64,000 nt of DNA from Shewanella sp. VB17 (GTDB lineage Bacteria > Pseudomonadota > Gammaproteobacteria > Enterobacterales > Shewanellaceae). How positions within the stretch are numbered: the first letter of the stretch is position 1; each line of letters opens with the position of its first letter. Of this stretch, positions 27,733 through 35,487 are shown in pieces. The notes under the pieces are model-generated. The model was not told where the DNA came from. It saw nothing but the letters and a program-made list of their open reading frames with translations, and did not search any database. A program made the position numbers and the translations under genes. The stretch covers positions 2,914,001-2,978,000 of the forward strand of contig NZ_JABRVS010000001.1 of NCBI RefSeq assembly GCF_013248905.1. Direction: 5' to 3'.

Positions 27733-28926
27733 ATGATATTTACTCAGGTTGAACTTGCACCAGCCGATCCCATTTTAGGTTTAACGGATGAATTTAAAGC
27801 AGACACGAGATCTGAAAAGGTCAATCTAGGTGTTGGGATATATAAAAATGAGGCAGGATTAACCCCTATTTTAGAGTCTGTTAAATTAGCTGAGCAGCGA
27901 TTACTTACCACTGAAAAAAGTAAAAATTATTTGGGAATTGATGGCGTTCAAGCCTATAATCAGGCAGTTCAAGCGTTGCTTTTTGGTGCCGATCACCCCG
28001 TTGTTAAGCATAAAAGAGCGTTAACTGCACAAGCGCCTGGTGGCACAGGATCGCTACGTATAGCGGCAGAGTTTTTGGTCCGTAATACCCAATCGAAAAC
28101 CATTTGGGTTAGCTCACCTACTTGGGCAAATCATAAAAATATCTTCCAATCGGCTTCGCTTGAAATTAAAGAGTATCGCTATTATAAAGCCGACACTCAT
28201 GATAAAGATTTCGATGCTATGGTCGCTGATCTTACCACTGCTAAAGCGGGCGATCTGGTGCTACTTCACGGCTGTTGTCATAACCCTACTGGGATCGATT
28301 TAACCGAAGCACAATGGCATATCATTGCTGATCTTTGTTTGAAACAAGCATTAATTCCCTTATTTGATTTTGCCTATCAAGGTTTTGGTGCTGGTGTCGA
28401 TGAAGATGCTAACGGATTGAGGATTGTGGCTAATACTGTTCCAGAGCTGTTAATTGCAAACTCCTTTTCTAAAAACTTTGGCTTATACAATGAACGTATA
28501 GGTGCGGTGACAATTGTGGCTGATACTCAGGCTTCTGCCATTAAAGCCTTTAGCCAAGTAAAAAGTACTATTCGAGGAAACTATTCAAATCCGCCGGCAC
28601 ATGGCGCGTTAATTGTTAGCACCATTTTAGCTGATGCAGAGTTAAAAACCATGTGGAAAGCTGAGCTGACGGAAATGCGTGAGCGTATCGCTAAAATGAG
28701 AACGCTTTTTGTGGCGACGTTAAAAGAGGAGGGAGTCACACAAGATTTTAGTTTTATCTCAAGACAAAATGGGATGTTTAGTTTCTCAGGTCTTTCTAAA
28801 GCGCAAGTCTCTCAGCTTAAAGATGAGCATGCCGTTTATATCGTAGGCTCAGGCCGGATAAGTGTTGCGGGTATGACGAAAGATAATATGCCTGTGATTT
28901 GTAAAGCAATCGCCAGCGTACTGTAA
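27733..28926 (+). CDS. Aspartate/aromatic amino-acid aminotransferase (class I)
   Basis: PLP enzyme that exchanges amino groups between aspartate or aromatic amino acids and 2-oxoglutarate. The 397-residue sequence follows AspC/TyrB throughout: LGVGIYKNEAG near the N-terminus, GCCHNPTG, and NSFSKNFGLYNERIG with the PLP lysine. The C-terminal arginine for the substrate carboxylate lies in GSGRISVAG. Substrate preference between aspartate and aromatic acids cannot be read from the sequence. AGGAAAG precedes the ATG and a terminator follows; single gene. Confidence 0.9.
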   Translation: MIFTQVELAPADPILGLTDEFKADTRSEKVNLGVGIYKNEAGLTPILESVKLAEQRLLTTEKSKNYLGIDGVQAYNQAVQALLFGADHPVVKHKRALTAQAPGGTGSLRIAAEFLVRNTQSKTIWVSSPTWANHKNIFQSASLEIKEYRYYKADTHDKDFDAMVADLTTAKAGDLVLLHGCCHNPTGIDLTEAQWHIIADLCLKQALIPLFDFAYQGFGAGVDEDANGLRIVANTVPELLIANSFSKNFGLYNERIGAVTIVADTQASAIKAFSQVKSTIRGNYSNPPAHGALIVSTILADAELKTMWKAELTEMRERIAKMRTLFVATLKEEGVTQDFSFISRQNGMFSFSGLSKAQVSQLKDEHAVYIVGSGRISVAGMTKDNMPVICKAIASVL

Positions 28927-28960
28927 TCAGCTTTTACGTCAAAGCGCTTATTCAGTTGAT

Positions 28961-28995
28961 AAACCCAAAGCATATAGTGATTCTTTGGGTTTTTT
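28961..28995 (+). terminator. Terminator after the aminotransferase
   Basis: AAACCCAAAG (28961-28970) pairs with CTTTGGGTTT (28983-28992) and continues in T residues. Confidence 0.88.
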
Positions 28996-29005
28996 AATGA
29001 TCAAT

Positions 29006-29899
29006 TTAAAAATCTGAAACAATACATGCCAGTGCTTTTGCAAGTGCTTTTCGATCATGTAGACCAATATGATGTTGACTGACTAAAGGACGATAGAGAA
29101 TGTTACCGCATTGGTAACTCTCTTCAGAATGAGCCAGTATTTTGTCGATTAATTTGATGCCGAGGATCTGATGGCACCAGTCGACTTTTTGCGTTAACGA
29201 AAAATCTGCAGCAGAGGATGGCTCTCGGGTTAAATTATCAATTAACACCACTTCTGCACTAGAATTAGCCAAGGCATCTGCAAATTTTGGTAACAAAAGT
29301 GGTGGCATGACACTGGTTAAAAAGCTGCCTGGTCCTAGGATCACAAGATCGGCTTCACGTACGGCATCACAAGCTTCACAGGTGGCTGTGACCATTGGCT
29401 CTAATGACAGCGCAATGGGGTGTTCCGACATTTCATCTACATTCATCTCACCAAAGACTTTATTACCACAAGCTTCAATAGCCACGAGATGCGTAGGCTC
29501 TTCTGACATGGGGATAACGCGGGTTTCGATGTTAAGAAATTGGCGTATTATATTGACAGCTTCTAATGGTCTGACACACAGTTGATCTAATGCAAGTAGC
29601 ATTAAGTTACCTAGATTGTGACCAGATAATTCATTTTCGCCTGTAAAGCGATATTCAAATAATAAAGAGCCAATTGAGGGATTGCTTGCCAATTGTGATA
29701 AGCAATTACGCAGATCACCCCATGCAATGCAGTCTTGCTGTTGTCTAAGTCTGCCTGTTGAGCCTCCATTATCCGTTGTCGCAACAATACCTGTTAATTT
29801 AGGTCCAAGGAAGGAAAGCGTTGACAGTACTCTTCCTAGTCCATGACCACCGCCAATGGCGACGACATTATCAAATTTGTTTAGTGCATTATCTTGCAT
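29006..29899 (-). CDS. CofD/YvcK-family gluconeogenesis factor
   Basis: Member of the YvcK/YbhK family, homologous to the 2-phospholactate transferase CofD; in Bacillus YvcK is needed for growth on gluconeogenic substrates and binds UDP-sugars. The product shows VVAIGGGHGLGRVLSTL, ATTDNGGSTGRLR, WGDLRNCL, ELSGHNLGNLML and ILGPGSFLTS, all family signatures. AAGGA 8 bases upstream decides the ATG at 29899 (297 residues; E. coli YbhK 302); an upstream in-frame start at 29938 is less likely. Confidence 0.9.
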   Translation of the reverse strand: MQDNALNKFDNVVAIGGGHGLGRVLSTLSFLGPKLTGIVATTDNGGSTGRLRQQQDCIAWGDLRNCLSQLASNPSIGSLLFEYRFTGENELSGHNLGNLMLLALDQLCVRPLEAVNIIRQFLNIETRVIPMSEEPTHLVAIEACGNKVFGEMNVDEMSEHPIALSLEPMVTATCEACDAVREADLVILGPGSFLTSVMPPLLLPKFADALANSSAEVVLIDNLTREPSSAADFSLTQKVDWCHQILGIKLIDKILAHSEESYQCGNILYRPLVSQHHIGLHDRKALAKALACIVSDF

Positions 29900-30031
29900 C
29901 AGGGTTTTCCTTGCTAACACCCAGGGATCAATCATCACCGATTATAACCTAGAATAGTTATTCAAACAGATGTTTTGTCGAAAGTGAAATATGGCTTATA
30001 ATCTGAACCAATAATTTGATTTGAGGTGCGA

Positions 30032-30859
30032 ATGAAAACAGGAAGAGTGGGTCAATTAACCGTATCGGTAAGTGTTGTTATACTTGTCTTTATTATATTA
30101 ACGCTTAATTTTGTTGTAAAAGAAGATAAAAAAGATCAACAATTAGGGCAACTCGTTGAAAATAAGCAGCCGCTTAGCTTAATCCCAGATTTTGCTTCTA
30201 TTTCGCTTGTGAGTGATAAAAAGAAAGCATTCTTTGAGTATTTACGTCCGTGGATCCGGCTTCAAAATGGGATAATAAAAGAAGAACGCCAATTTTTACA
30301 AGACTCATTGCAGCACCTAAACAACGGCTTGGCGCTGACGGAGGCAGAGAATTATCATATCGAAGAAATCGCGACCAAATACAAATACACGCCTCGCATT
30401 ATCAATATTGCCACGATTGAAACATTGTTGATAAGAACTGATATCATTCCAGAGTCAATGGTGCTTATTCAAGCAGCTAATGAAACGGGGTGGGGCAGTT
30501 CAAGGTTTGCTAAGGAAGGGTTTAACTTTTTTGGTCAATGGTGTTTTAAAAAAGGGTGTGGTTTAGTACCACAATCAAGAACCGCTGGCATGTCGCATGA
30601 GGTTGCCGTGTATGACTCAGTTGAAGATTCTGTTGCCTCATATATGAAAAATTTGAATTCTAATGCTGCCTATGCATTATTTCGTTCAATTCGTGCAGAC
30701 ATGCGCGCGGAAAATAAAGAACCCAGCGCTGATAAACTCGTATATGGGTTAGTCAATTATTCAGAACGACAAGAAGCGTACATTGATGAGCTTTTAGAAA
30801 TGTTACGTCATAATCAGCAATACTTGGTAGGAAATAATGAAAAGAAACCTTCTGTTTAG
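30032..30859 (+). CDS. Bax-like glucosaminidase-domain protein
   Basis: Probably a periplasmic peptidoglycan N-acetylglucosaminidase anchored by one N-terminal membrane helix (about residues 10-30). The glucosaminidase domain has VLIQAANETGWGSSRFAKEG with the catalytic Glu, NFFGQWCF and CGLVPQSR, and AVYDSVEDSVASYMKNLNS, closely matching E. coli Bax (274 residues). GAGG six bases before ATG at 30032 decides the start over GTG 30026. The following gene overlaps its last 23 bases. Confidence 0.88.
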   Translation: MKTGRVGQLTVSVSVVILVFIILTLNFVVKEDKKDQQLGQLVENKQPLSLIPDFASISLVSDKKKAFFEYLRPWIRLQNGIIKEERQFLQDSLQHLNNGLALTEAENYHIEEIATKYKYTPRIINIATIETLLIRTDIIPESMVLIQAANETGWGSSRFAKEGFNFFGQWCFKKGCGLVPQSRTAGMSHEVAVYDSVEDSVASYMKNLNSNAAYALFRSIRADMRAENKEPSADKLVYGLVNYSERQEAYIDELLEMLRHNQQYLVGNNEKKPSV

Positions 30860-31466
30860 TTGTTTAATCATCGTTTGTTCTTCAGTGCAAGCTATTCCGA
30901 TATCATTAGAGTACCAAGGTTTTTACCAAAGATTAAAACAGGTCAATAAGGGACATTATTCACAGGTAGAGCTGGTTTTTTCGGTACCAAATAAAGAAAA
31001 GTGCCGAATACAAAGTGGTAATATTAGCACTGAAAAAGAATCATTTCCTTTAATCATTACTAAAGAACAACGACTATTTTTACCCTTTGATGAAAAATTA
31101 AAATCTGATAGAGCTTTGATTAATTTAGATATTCAAGGTGAAACGAAACATTGTAATATTGCGATGCAAGTCAGAGCAAAACAAACCAAAATGGAGTATA
31201 CACACGGTGATATTGTTGAGATCCAAGCTGAAATGAATGCCATGCTGAGTGAAATGCAGGGGTTCCCTATGCGTTATTTCACAACCGATATTGCAGGTGT
31301 GAGTTTTTTATTCGAAGCTGACAGTGATGTTACGGTTAACATTGATGGTGTTGTACAGTCTGTTTCTGGTAAGTTGAGGCTTAGTCGAGCGCAAATTTTA
31401 ACCTTAACCAACCTTAAACTATCGTTAAAACCTAAGGTTATAAGCCCTTGGACAAATGGTGACTAA
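30837..31466 (+). CDS. DUF2987 family exported protein
   Basis: A 209-residue protein with a cleavable signal peptide (LLFSCLIIVCSSVQA) and the DUF2987 hallmark EYQGFYQRLKQVNKGHYSQVELVF; the rest is predicted beta-rich. Found in Shewanella and Vibrio, function unknown. AGGAAATA precedes the ATG and the start lies inside the bax-like gene, so translation is coupled and a role in envelope maintenance with that enzyme is a reasonable guess only. Confidence 0.78.
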   Translation: MKRNLLFSCLIIVCSSVQAIPISLEYQGFYQRLKQVNKGHYSQVELVFSVPNKEKCRIQSGNISTEKESFPLIITKEQRLFLPFDEKLKSDRALINLDIQGETKHCNIAMQVRAKQTKMEYTHGDIVEIQAEMNAMLSEMQGFPMRYFTTDIAGVSFLFEADSDVTVNIDGVVQSVSGKLRLSRAQILTLTNLKLSLKPKVISPWTNGD

Positions 31467-31470
31467 ATTG

Positions 31471-31507
31471 AATTAGAAACCAAAAAACTATTTTTTGGTT
31501 TCTAATT
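31471..31507. terminator. Bidirectional terminator between convergent genes
   Basis: A 17-bp perfect inverted repeat, 31471-31487 against 31491-31507, with a 3-base loop. The arms end in six A and six T at the centre, and both convergent neighbours (DUF2987 gene and ttcA) stop beside it. Confidence 0.85.
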
Positions 31508-31512
31508 AGACA

Positions 31513-32472
31513 TTAAGGTGTATAGGTATTCACCACTGCTATTTTATGCTCATCTTTTACTCTTTTAATGCTACTGGCCGCATCGAGATCAATATGGCCA
31601 TTGTTTGACACATCGACAAAGTCGAAGGCTGGGAGCACCGATTCTGCCACTTCCCCTTTTAATGGCGCATTAGGATCACGAGTTAACGACCTAAAATCAA
31701 ACTGTTCTCTGTCTACCCCTTGTGAAGGTGATGTATTTTGCATCGCCGTAAAAATAGACTCTATCCGTCCAGGGTGTTCAATATCCCATTGATTAAGCAT
31801 GTCTTTAACTGAAGCTCGCTTTAAATTTTCTTGAGAACCACATAAATTACATGGAATAATAGGAAATGATTTTAATTCAGCATATTCGGCAATTTCTTTC
31901 TCACGAGAATAAGCCAAGGGACGGATCACTATATTTGCGCCATCATCTGAGAGTAGCTTAGGTGGCATGGCTTTTTGTTTACCCGCAAAAAACATATTCA
32001 AGAACAGGGTTTCAATAATGTCATCCCTATGATGCCCCAAAGCAATTTTTGTTGCCCCTATTTTTTGTGCAAAGCCATATAAGGTCCCACGACGTAATCG
32101 AGAGCATAGAGAACAGGTTTTTTGACCTTCGGGGATTTTATCTTTAACGATTGAATAAGTGTCTTTTTCTAAGATATGATAAGCGACACCCAAGTTATCG
32201 AGGTAAGCAGGAAGAATGTGTTCAGGAAAACCAGGCTGTTTTTGATCTAAATTAACGGCCACAATCTCAAATTTTATGGGGGCTCGTTGTTGTAAGTCCA
32301 GTAGTATATCCAGCATGACATAACTATCTTTTCCGCCAGAAAGGCAGCACATGATCCGATCACCTTCTTCAATCATATTATAATCAGAGATGGCCTTACC
32401 GACTTCGCTTTTAATCTTCTTTTGAAGTTTTTTTATGCGAGTGATTTGCTGAGTTGTTTGACCGGTCGACAT
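31513..32472 (-). CDS. ttcA: tRNA 2-thiocytidine synthetase TtcA
   Basis: Thiolates cytidine-32 in certain tRNAs, using ATP and a [4Fe-4S] cluster. The 319-residue product has the PP-loop SGGKDSYVMLDIL, the cluster cysteines CSLC (about residues 124-127) and the third Cys in PCNLCGSQ, and a LGHHRDDIIETLFLNMF motif. A C-terminal tail beyond the E. coli protein is acidic. It lies downstream of uspE on the same strand, as in other Shewanella and near fnr in E. coli. Confidence 0.95.
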   Translation of the reverse strand: MSTGQTTQQITRIKKLQKKIKSEVGKAISDYNMIEEGDRIMCCLSGGKDSYVMLDILLDLQQRAPIKFEIVAVNLDQKQPGFPEHILPAYLDNLGVAYHILEKDTYSIVKDKIPEGQKTCSLCSRLRRGTLYGFAQKIGATKIALGHHRDDIIETLFLNMFFAGKQKAMPPKLLSDDGANIVIRPLAYSREKEIAEYAELKSFPIIPCNLCGSQENLKRASVKDMLNQWDIEHPGRIESIFTAMQNTSPSQGVDREQFDFRSLTRDPNAPLKGEVAESVLPAFDFVDVSNNGHIDLDAASSIKRVKDEHKIAVVNTYTP

Positions 32473-32552
32473 AAAAACGCGCCTAATAACACTTGAATTA
32501 TGGGCGCGTAGTATATCCTAAAACTACAGTGTTAAAAAGCTGAGTTATCAGC

Positions 32553-33485
32553 TTAACTTTGTTCTAAAGGAGATTTATACCCGTCAGGCTTAATGGCTAA
32601 TAAATCACAGTTAATGCTATCGATCACATGTTCTGCTGTATTTCCTATCAATGCTGCAGAAAATCCAGTTCTGCCTACGGTGCCTAAAATGACCAATTCC
32701 GCATCTAATTGCATAGCAAGATCGGGGATCACATCTTCAGGTAAACCTTCTTTTATATGACAGCAATCTTGACTAATGCCCAATGTTAAGGCGAGATCGA
32801 ATACCCTTTGCTCATGTTGGAGCCTAATTGTTTGACTATAAGCATGAGCATCAAAATCGGGCAATTCGATAGCAAGATTAATCGGCGTACCTGGGTAACC
32901 GTTGACAAGATGAACTTGAGCATCAAACTGTTTAGCAAGCGCTTTTGCACACTCAATAATTTTATGATTGAGTGTAAGATGATCTTTATCCTCTGATCCA
33001 ACATTAATAGCACATAATATTTTACCTGCTACAGGCCAGTCATGTTCTTTAACTAACAACACTGGGGCAGGGGATTTACGCATCAAATGCCAATCTGTTG
33101 GGGTAAAAATAACCGACTTGAGTTTATCATGCTCATGGGTCCCTTTGATAATGAGATCAAAATTGCCAGAAATAGCATGCTGAATAATACTCTCAAAGGG
33201 GCGGTTGTGCCAAATGACTTCACTTTTAATGCTGATCTCTGGACAAGCATACTGCTCTAGCACCTCATCAAGCCAGGCTTGTCGTTGAGCAATGACGCCT
33301 TTTCTCATGGATTCACGCTCTTGGCCTGATAAAATCGAGGTCATTTCATAAGAAAAATCATAAATGGAAAGGAATACAGTTATGCTCGCTTGATTGTGGG
33401 TGGCGAGCTCAATTGCTCTTGCGAGTGCGGGTTGTGGATCACTGGTTGGATCAATGACAACTAACAGATTTTTATATTCTTTCAT
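32553..33485 (-). CDS. uspE: Universal stress protein E (tandem Usp domains)
   Basis: Cytoplasmic stress protein with two Usp domains in 310 residues. The first begins KNLLVVIDPTSDPQPAL, the second KILCAINVGSEDKDH and ends with the ATP-binding-like ELVILGTVGRTGFSAALIGNTAEHV. In E. coli uspE is adjacent to fnr; here the fnr orthologue etrA is 3.2 kb away because a three-gene module lies between. An imperfect FNR-type box lies 59-72 bases upstream. Confidence 0.93.
   Translation of the reverse strand: MKEYKNLLVVIDPTSDPQPALARAIELATHNQASITVFLSIYDFSYEMTSILSGQERESMRKGVIAQRQAWLDEVLEQYACPEISIKSEVIWHNRPFESIIQHAISGNFDLIIKGTHEHDKLKSVIFTPTDWHLMRKSPAPVLLVKEHDWPVAGKILCAINVGSEDKDHLTLNHKIIECAKALAKQFDAQVHLVNGYPGTPINLAIELPDFDAHAYSQTIRLQHEQRVFDLALTLGISQDCCHIKEGLPEDVIPDLAMQLDAELVILGTVGRTGFSAALIGNTAEHVIDSINCDLLAIKPDGYKSPLEQS
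33065..33072 (+). other. KOPS-type octamer GGGCAGGG
   Basis: Second exact GGGNAGGG on the plus strand left of dif, within uspE, pointing to dif. Same orientation as the one at 19662. Confidence 0.4.
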
Positions 33486-33543
33486 ATTTTTGTCCCTTAC
33501 TCATTTTATACCATTAATAATGGCGCATATCGCGTAAAATACA

Positions 33544-33557
33544 TTGTTTTAGATCAA
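33544..33557 (-). promoter_or_regulatory. FNR/EtrA-like box upstream of uspE
   Basis: TTGTTTTAGATCAA matches the palindromic consensus TTGAT-N4-ATCAA with a single mismatch in the left half. It lies just upstream of uspE, fitting oxygen control by the nearby etrA product. Confidence 0.5.
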
Positions 33558-33628
33558 GTTAGCCCATATTGCTTAACTTGTTATACCATTGTTTTAAAAT
33601 AAGTAAATTAATTATTGTCTCATTAATA

Positions 33629-34546
33629 TTAATTGATCACATACCAATGTTTACGAGGTATGAGCACCGGATGTTTAATCGGTGTAGGCTCACGATATTG
33701 ATAGTTCTTTAACGCATTAATAGTTACAGGTGTATTAAACAATATTATAGGCAATGTAGCATTAGTGCTTAACATTCGTTTGCTGCGTGTATCACCAGTA
33801 TTCTTACACCATATATCGATTAAAGGTTGAACTCGTGCAAATCTTATTTCAGTTATTTTTGCACTTGAAGAAACTCGACTCATTAATTCTCTTTCTTTTT
33901 CGTAACGGGCTATGAGTTCTTCTTTATTTAAACCAAAGCATTCGAAGTTTTTTGCATTGATGCTGGATTTTAAAATATCAGCGGCAACATCATGTTTGAC
34001 GTGATGTTGCATTTTTTTAGCGCGCCAATAAAAATTAACAGATGATATTTCATCGACGATTGTATCCATATATTTCATTTTTCTGACGGCACTAAGAAGT
34101 ACTAGATTAGGGATAAGTTCATGTAAGTTTTCATGGATGAGTTGTCGTTTCGCAAAACCCACTTTAATCGAATCACTAAAAATGACTCGACGTTGGTTAA
34201 CTTCATTGTTTAACTCGATGAATTCATCTTTCGATTTTTTAGGTAAAACAATTAATCCAGGAAAACGCTTTGCTAAATAGGTATTTTCATTGAATGCGTC
34301 AATTTTCAGTTGAGTTATTGCTTGCCGAGCATAACGCTTTGTCTGCTCGGTTATTTGCGTAAGCTCTTCCATGACTTTAATATTGCTAGGAGTGGTATTT
34401 TCTTCACCTATTTTATTGGCGGGCAACGTGTACATACAAATATTAATCATATTGTCACAGACAAAAGTGGCTAGCTCAGAAAGGGCCTCTGCCAGTTGCA
34501 AGTGGTTGGTTTTTATATACGAATTCAGGGTAGCTCTATTGGTCAT
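33629..34546 (-). CDS. tus: Tus-like DNA replication terminus site-binding protein
   Basis: A 305-residue homologue of Tus, which binds Ter sites and stops the replicative helicase from one side. Alignment by eye with E. coli Tus (309 residues) is colinear over the full length: an ELATF helix and TLP segment near the N-terminus, RFPGLIVLP for RLPGVLCY, a His-bearing ENLHELIPNLVLL for HRHLPGLITL, YWRAKKMQHHVKHD for GWANKHIIKNLHRD, ARVQPLIDIW for VKVQPIARVW, and the C-terminal VLIPRKHWYVIN for LIIPRLHLYVAD. The KVQP segment is a DNA-contact region in E. coli. No Shine-Dalgarno precedes the ATG. It is divergent from the RHH-recombinase pair and interrupts the etrA-uspE neighbourhood, so probably acquired. 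Divergence is large; Ter-site specificity may differ. Confidence 0.85.
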   Translation of the reverse strand: MTNRATLNSYIKTNHLQLAEALSELATFVCDNMINICMYTLPANKIGEENTTPSNIKVMEELTQITEQTKRYARQAITQLKIDAFNENTYLAKRFPGLIVLPKKSKDEFIELNNEVNQRRVIFSDSIKVGFAKRQLIHENLHELIPNLVLLSAVRKMKYMDTIVDEISSVNFYWRAKKMQHHVKHDVAADILKSSINAKNFECFGLNKEELIARYEKERELMSRVSSSAKITEIRFARVQPLIDIWCKNTGDTRSKRMLSTNATLPIILFNTPVTINALKNYQYREPTPIKHPVLIPRKHWYVIN

Positions 34547-34774
34547 ATTAATTACGGCATACAGGCTAAAAATTAAGTATCTACTTGATAAATAAAGCTG
34601 TCAAACGTTAATTTTCAAAATTAACGATTAAATAACATTTAATGAGCATCCTAGCGATATCCTCGAAAATGAACTCATCTACAGCATCTATATTACCTTT
34701 ATTGGATGTTTTTCAAGCTACCGCAAAGTAAATATAACCAACTTATCCTCTCACTAAACCCAAAGCATTTTTTT

Positions 34775-34893
34775 ATGGTGACACAGTTTAAATAGACTAT
34801 TGATAAACTGCTCTTTATGCAACATAATTAGAGTTATGTTGCATAAAGACATAATGCCCGATGAGGCTATTGTATTTTTTATGGTGTCACCAT
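34775..34893. repeat. Two related ATGGTG-AC boxes in the module's intergenic region
   Basis: A T-rich run leads into ATGGTGACAC at 34775-34784 and again into the palindrome ATGGTGTCACCAT at 34881-34893; they share a T6-ATGGTG core. They bracket the larger dif-like palindrome and could be operator or recombinase accessory sites. Confidence 0.4.
34812..34849. repeat. Perfect palindrome with dif-like 11-6-11 core
   Basis: Arms TCTTTATGCAACATAA (34812-34827) and TTATGTTGCATAAAGA (34834-34849) are exact inverse complements around the spacer TTAGAG. The inner 11-base arms and 6-base centre (34817-34844) have the geometry of a Xer site; the right arm TTATGTTGCAT shares its first seven bases with the XerD arm of dif and the left ends in CATAA like the XerC arm. 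There is no T tract, so it is not a terminator. It lies 266 bases upstream of tus and 90 bases upstream of the RHH-recombinase operon. It could be the recombination site of the Cre-like enzyme, an operator, or a Tus-binding site (TATGTTG is also in E. coli TerB). Confidence 0.7.
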
Positions 34894-34938
34894 GATTGAG
34901 TGCTTGGCAAAATAATAGTATGAGATATAGGAATAGAA

Positions 34939-35487
34939 TTGTTAATAACACAAGAAAGAGTAGAACAAGATGACAATTACACTCCGCCTAAATGGATTTA
35001 TGATAACGGACGTACTGGGCGAGGTTATAACCTCAGAATGTTATCAATCACAGAGATAAAAATTTCTGCTGATTTATTAAAAACATGGTTATCAAACATT
35101 AACATTTCAGATAATCCGTCATGGTATAAACCTTTTGCAAGTTCTACAGAATATCAATCCCATCAATCCTATTTTTTACGTTTACTTAGAACGATTAAAC
35201 AATGTGAAATTGAAGGTGAAGGTATATCAATACATGAAATGAACACCTTAAACCAAGAACTAAGCCGCATTTTTTCTGATGAGGGCTGGCGACACATGAA
35301 GCAAAAATTTAGTCAACAAGCAAAACGGAAGCGTAAAGCAAGACCAGAGATCTCGTCTTCACTACTTAGCAAGCTTCACCATGTTAAGACGACTCAAGGT
35401 TTTACTAGCCTTGATGAGGTCATTGATGAATTATTGTCTTTTTACCATGATAATCAAAATTCAAATGGTGCATGTTGTGAAAAATAA
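34939..35487 (+). CDS. Putative ribbon-helix-helix protein with MatP-like C-terminal part
   Basis: A 182-residue protein I do not firmly recognise. The N-terminal two thirds look helical (KISADLLKTWLSNI, SYFLRLLRTIKQCEIEGEG). The C-terminus has a basic stretch GWRHMKQKFSQQAKRKRKA followed by a short strand and two helices (RPEISSSLLSKLHHVK, SLDEVIDELLSFY), the layout of a ribbon-helix-helix DNA-binding unit. MatP of E. coli has a comparable MKQ..RARRKRHF basic stretch before its RHH, so a distant MatP relation is possible. TTG start at 34939 with AGGA 7 bases upstream. Its end overlaps the recombinase start, so the two are co-translated. Confidence 0.55.
   Translation: MLITQERVEQDDNYTPPKWIYDNGRTGRGYNLRMLSITEIKISADLLKTWLSNINISDNPSWYKPFASSTEYQSHQSYFLRLLRTIKQCEIEGEGISIHEMNTLNQELSRIFSDEGWRHMKQKFSQQAKRKRKARPEISSSLLSKLHHVKTTQGFTSLDEVIDELLSFYHDNQNSNGACCEK

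Noticed and set aside
30107..30120. GTTGTAA in the start of the Bax-like gene as a Ter candidate
   Set aside because: The flanking bases do not fit the Ter consensus.
34812..34849. The palindrome as a transcription terminator
   Set aside because: No T run on either strand, and it lies in a divergent promoter region, not after a gene.
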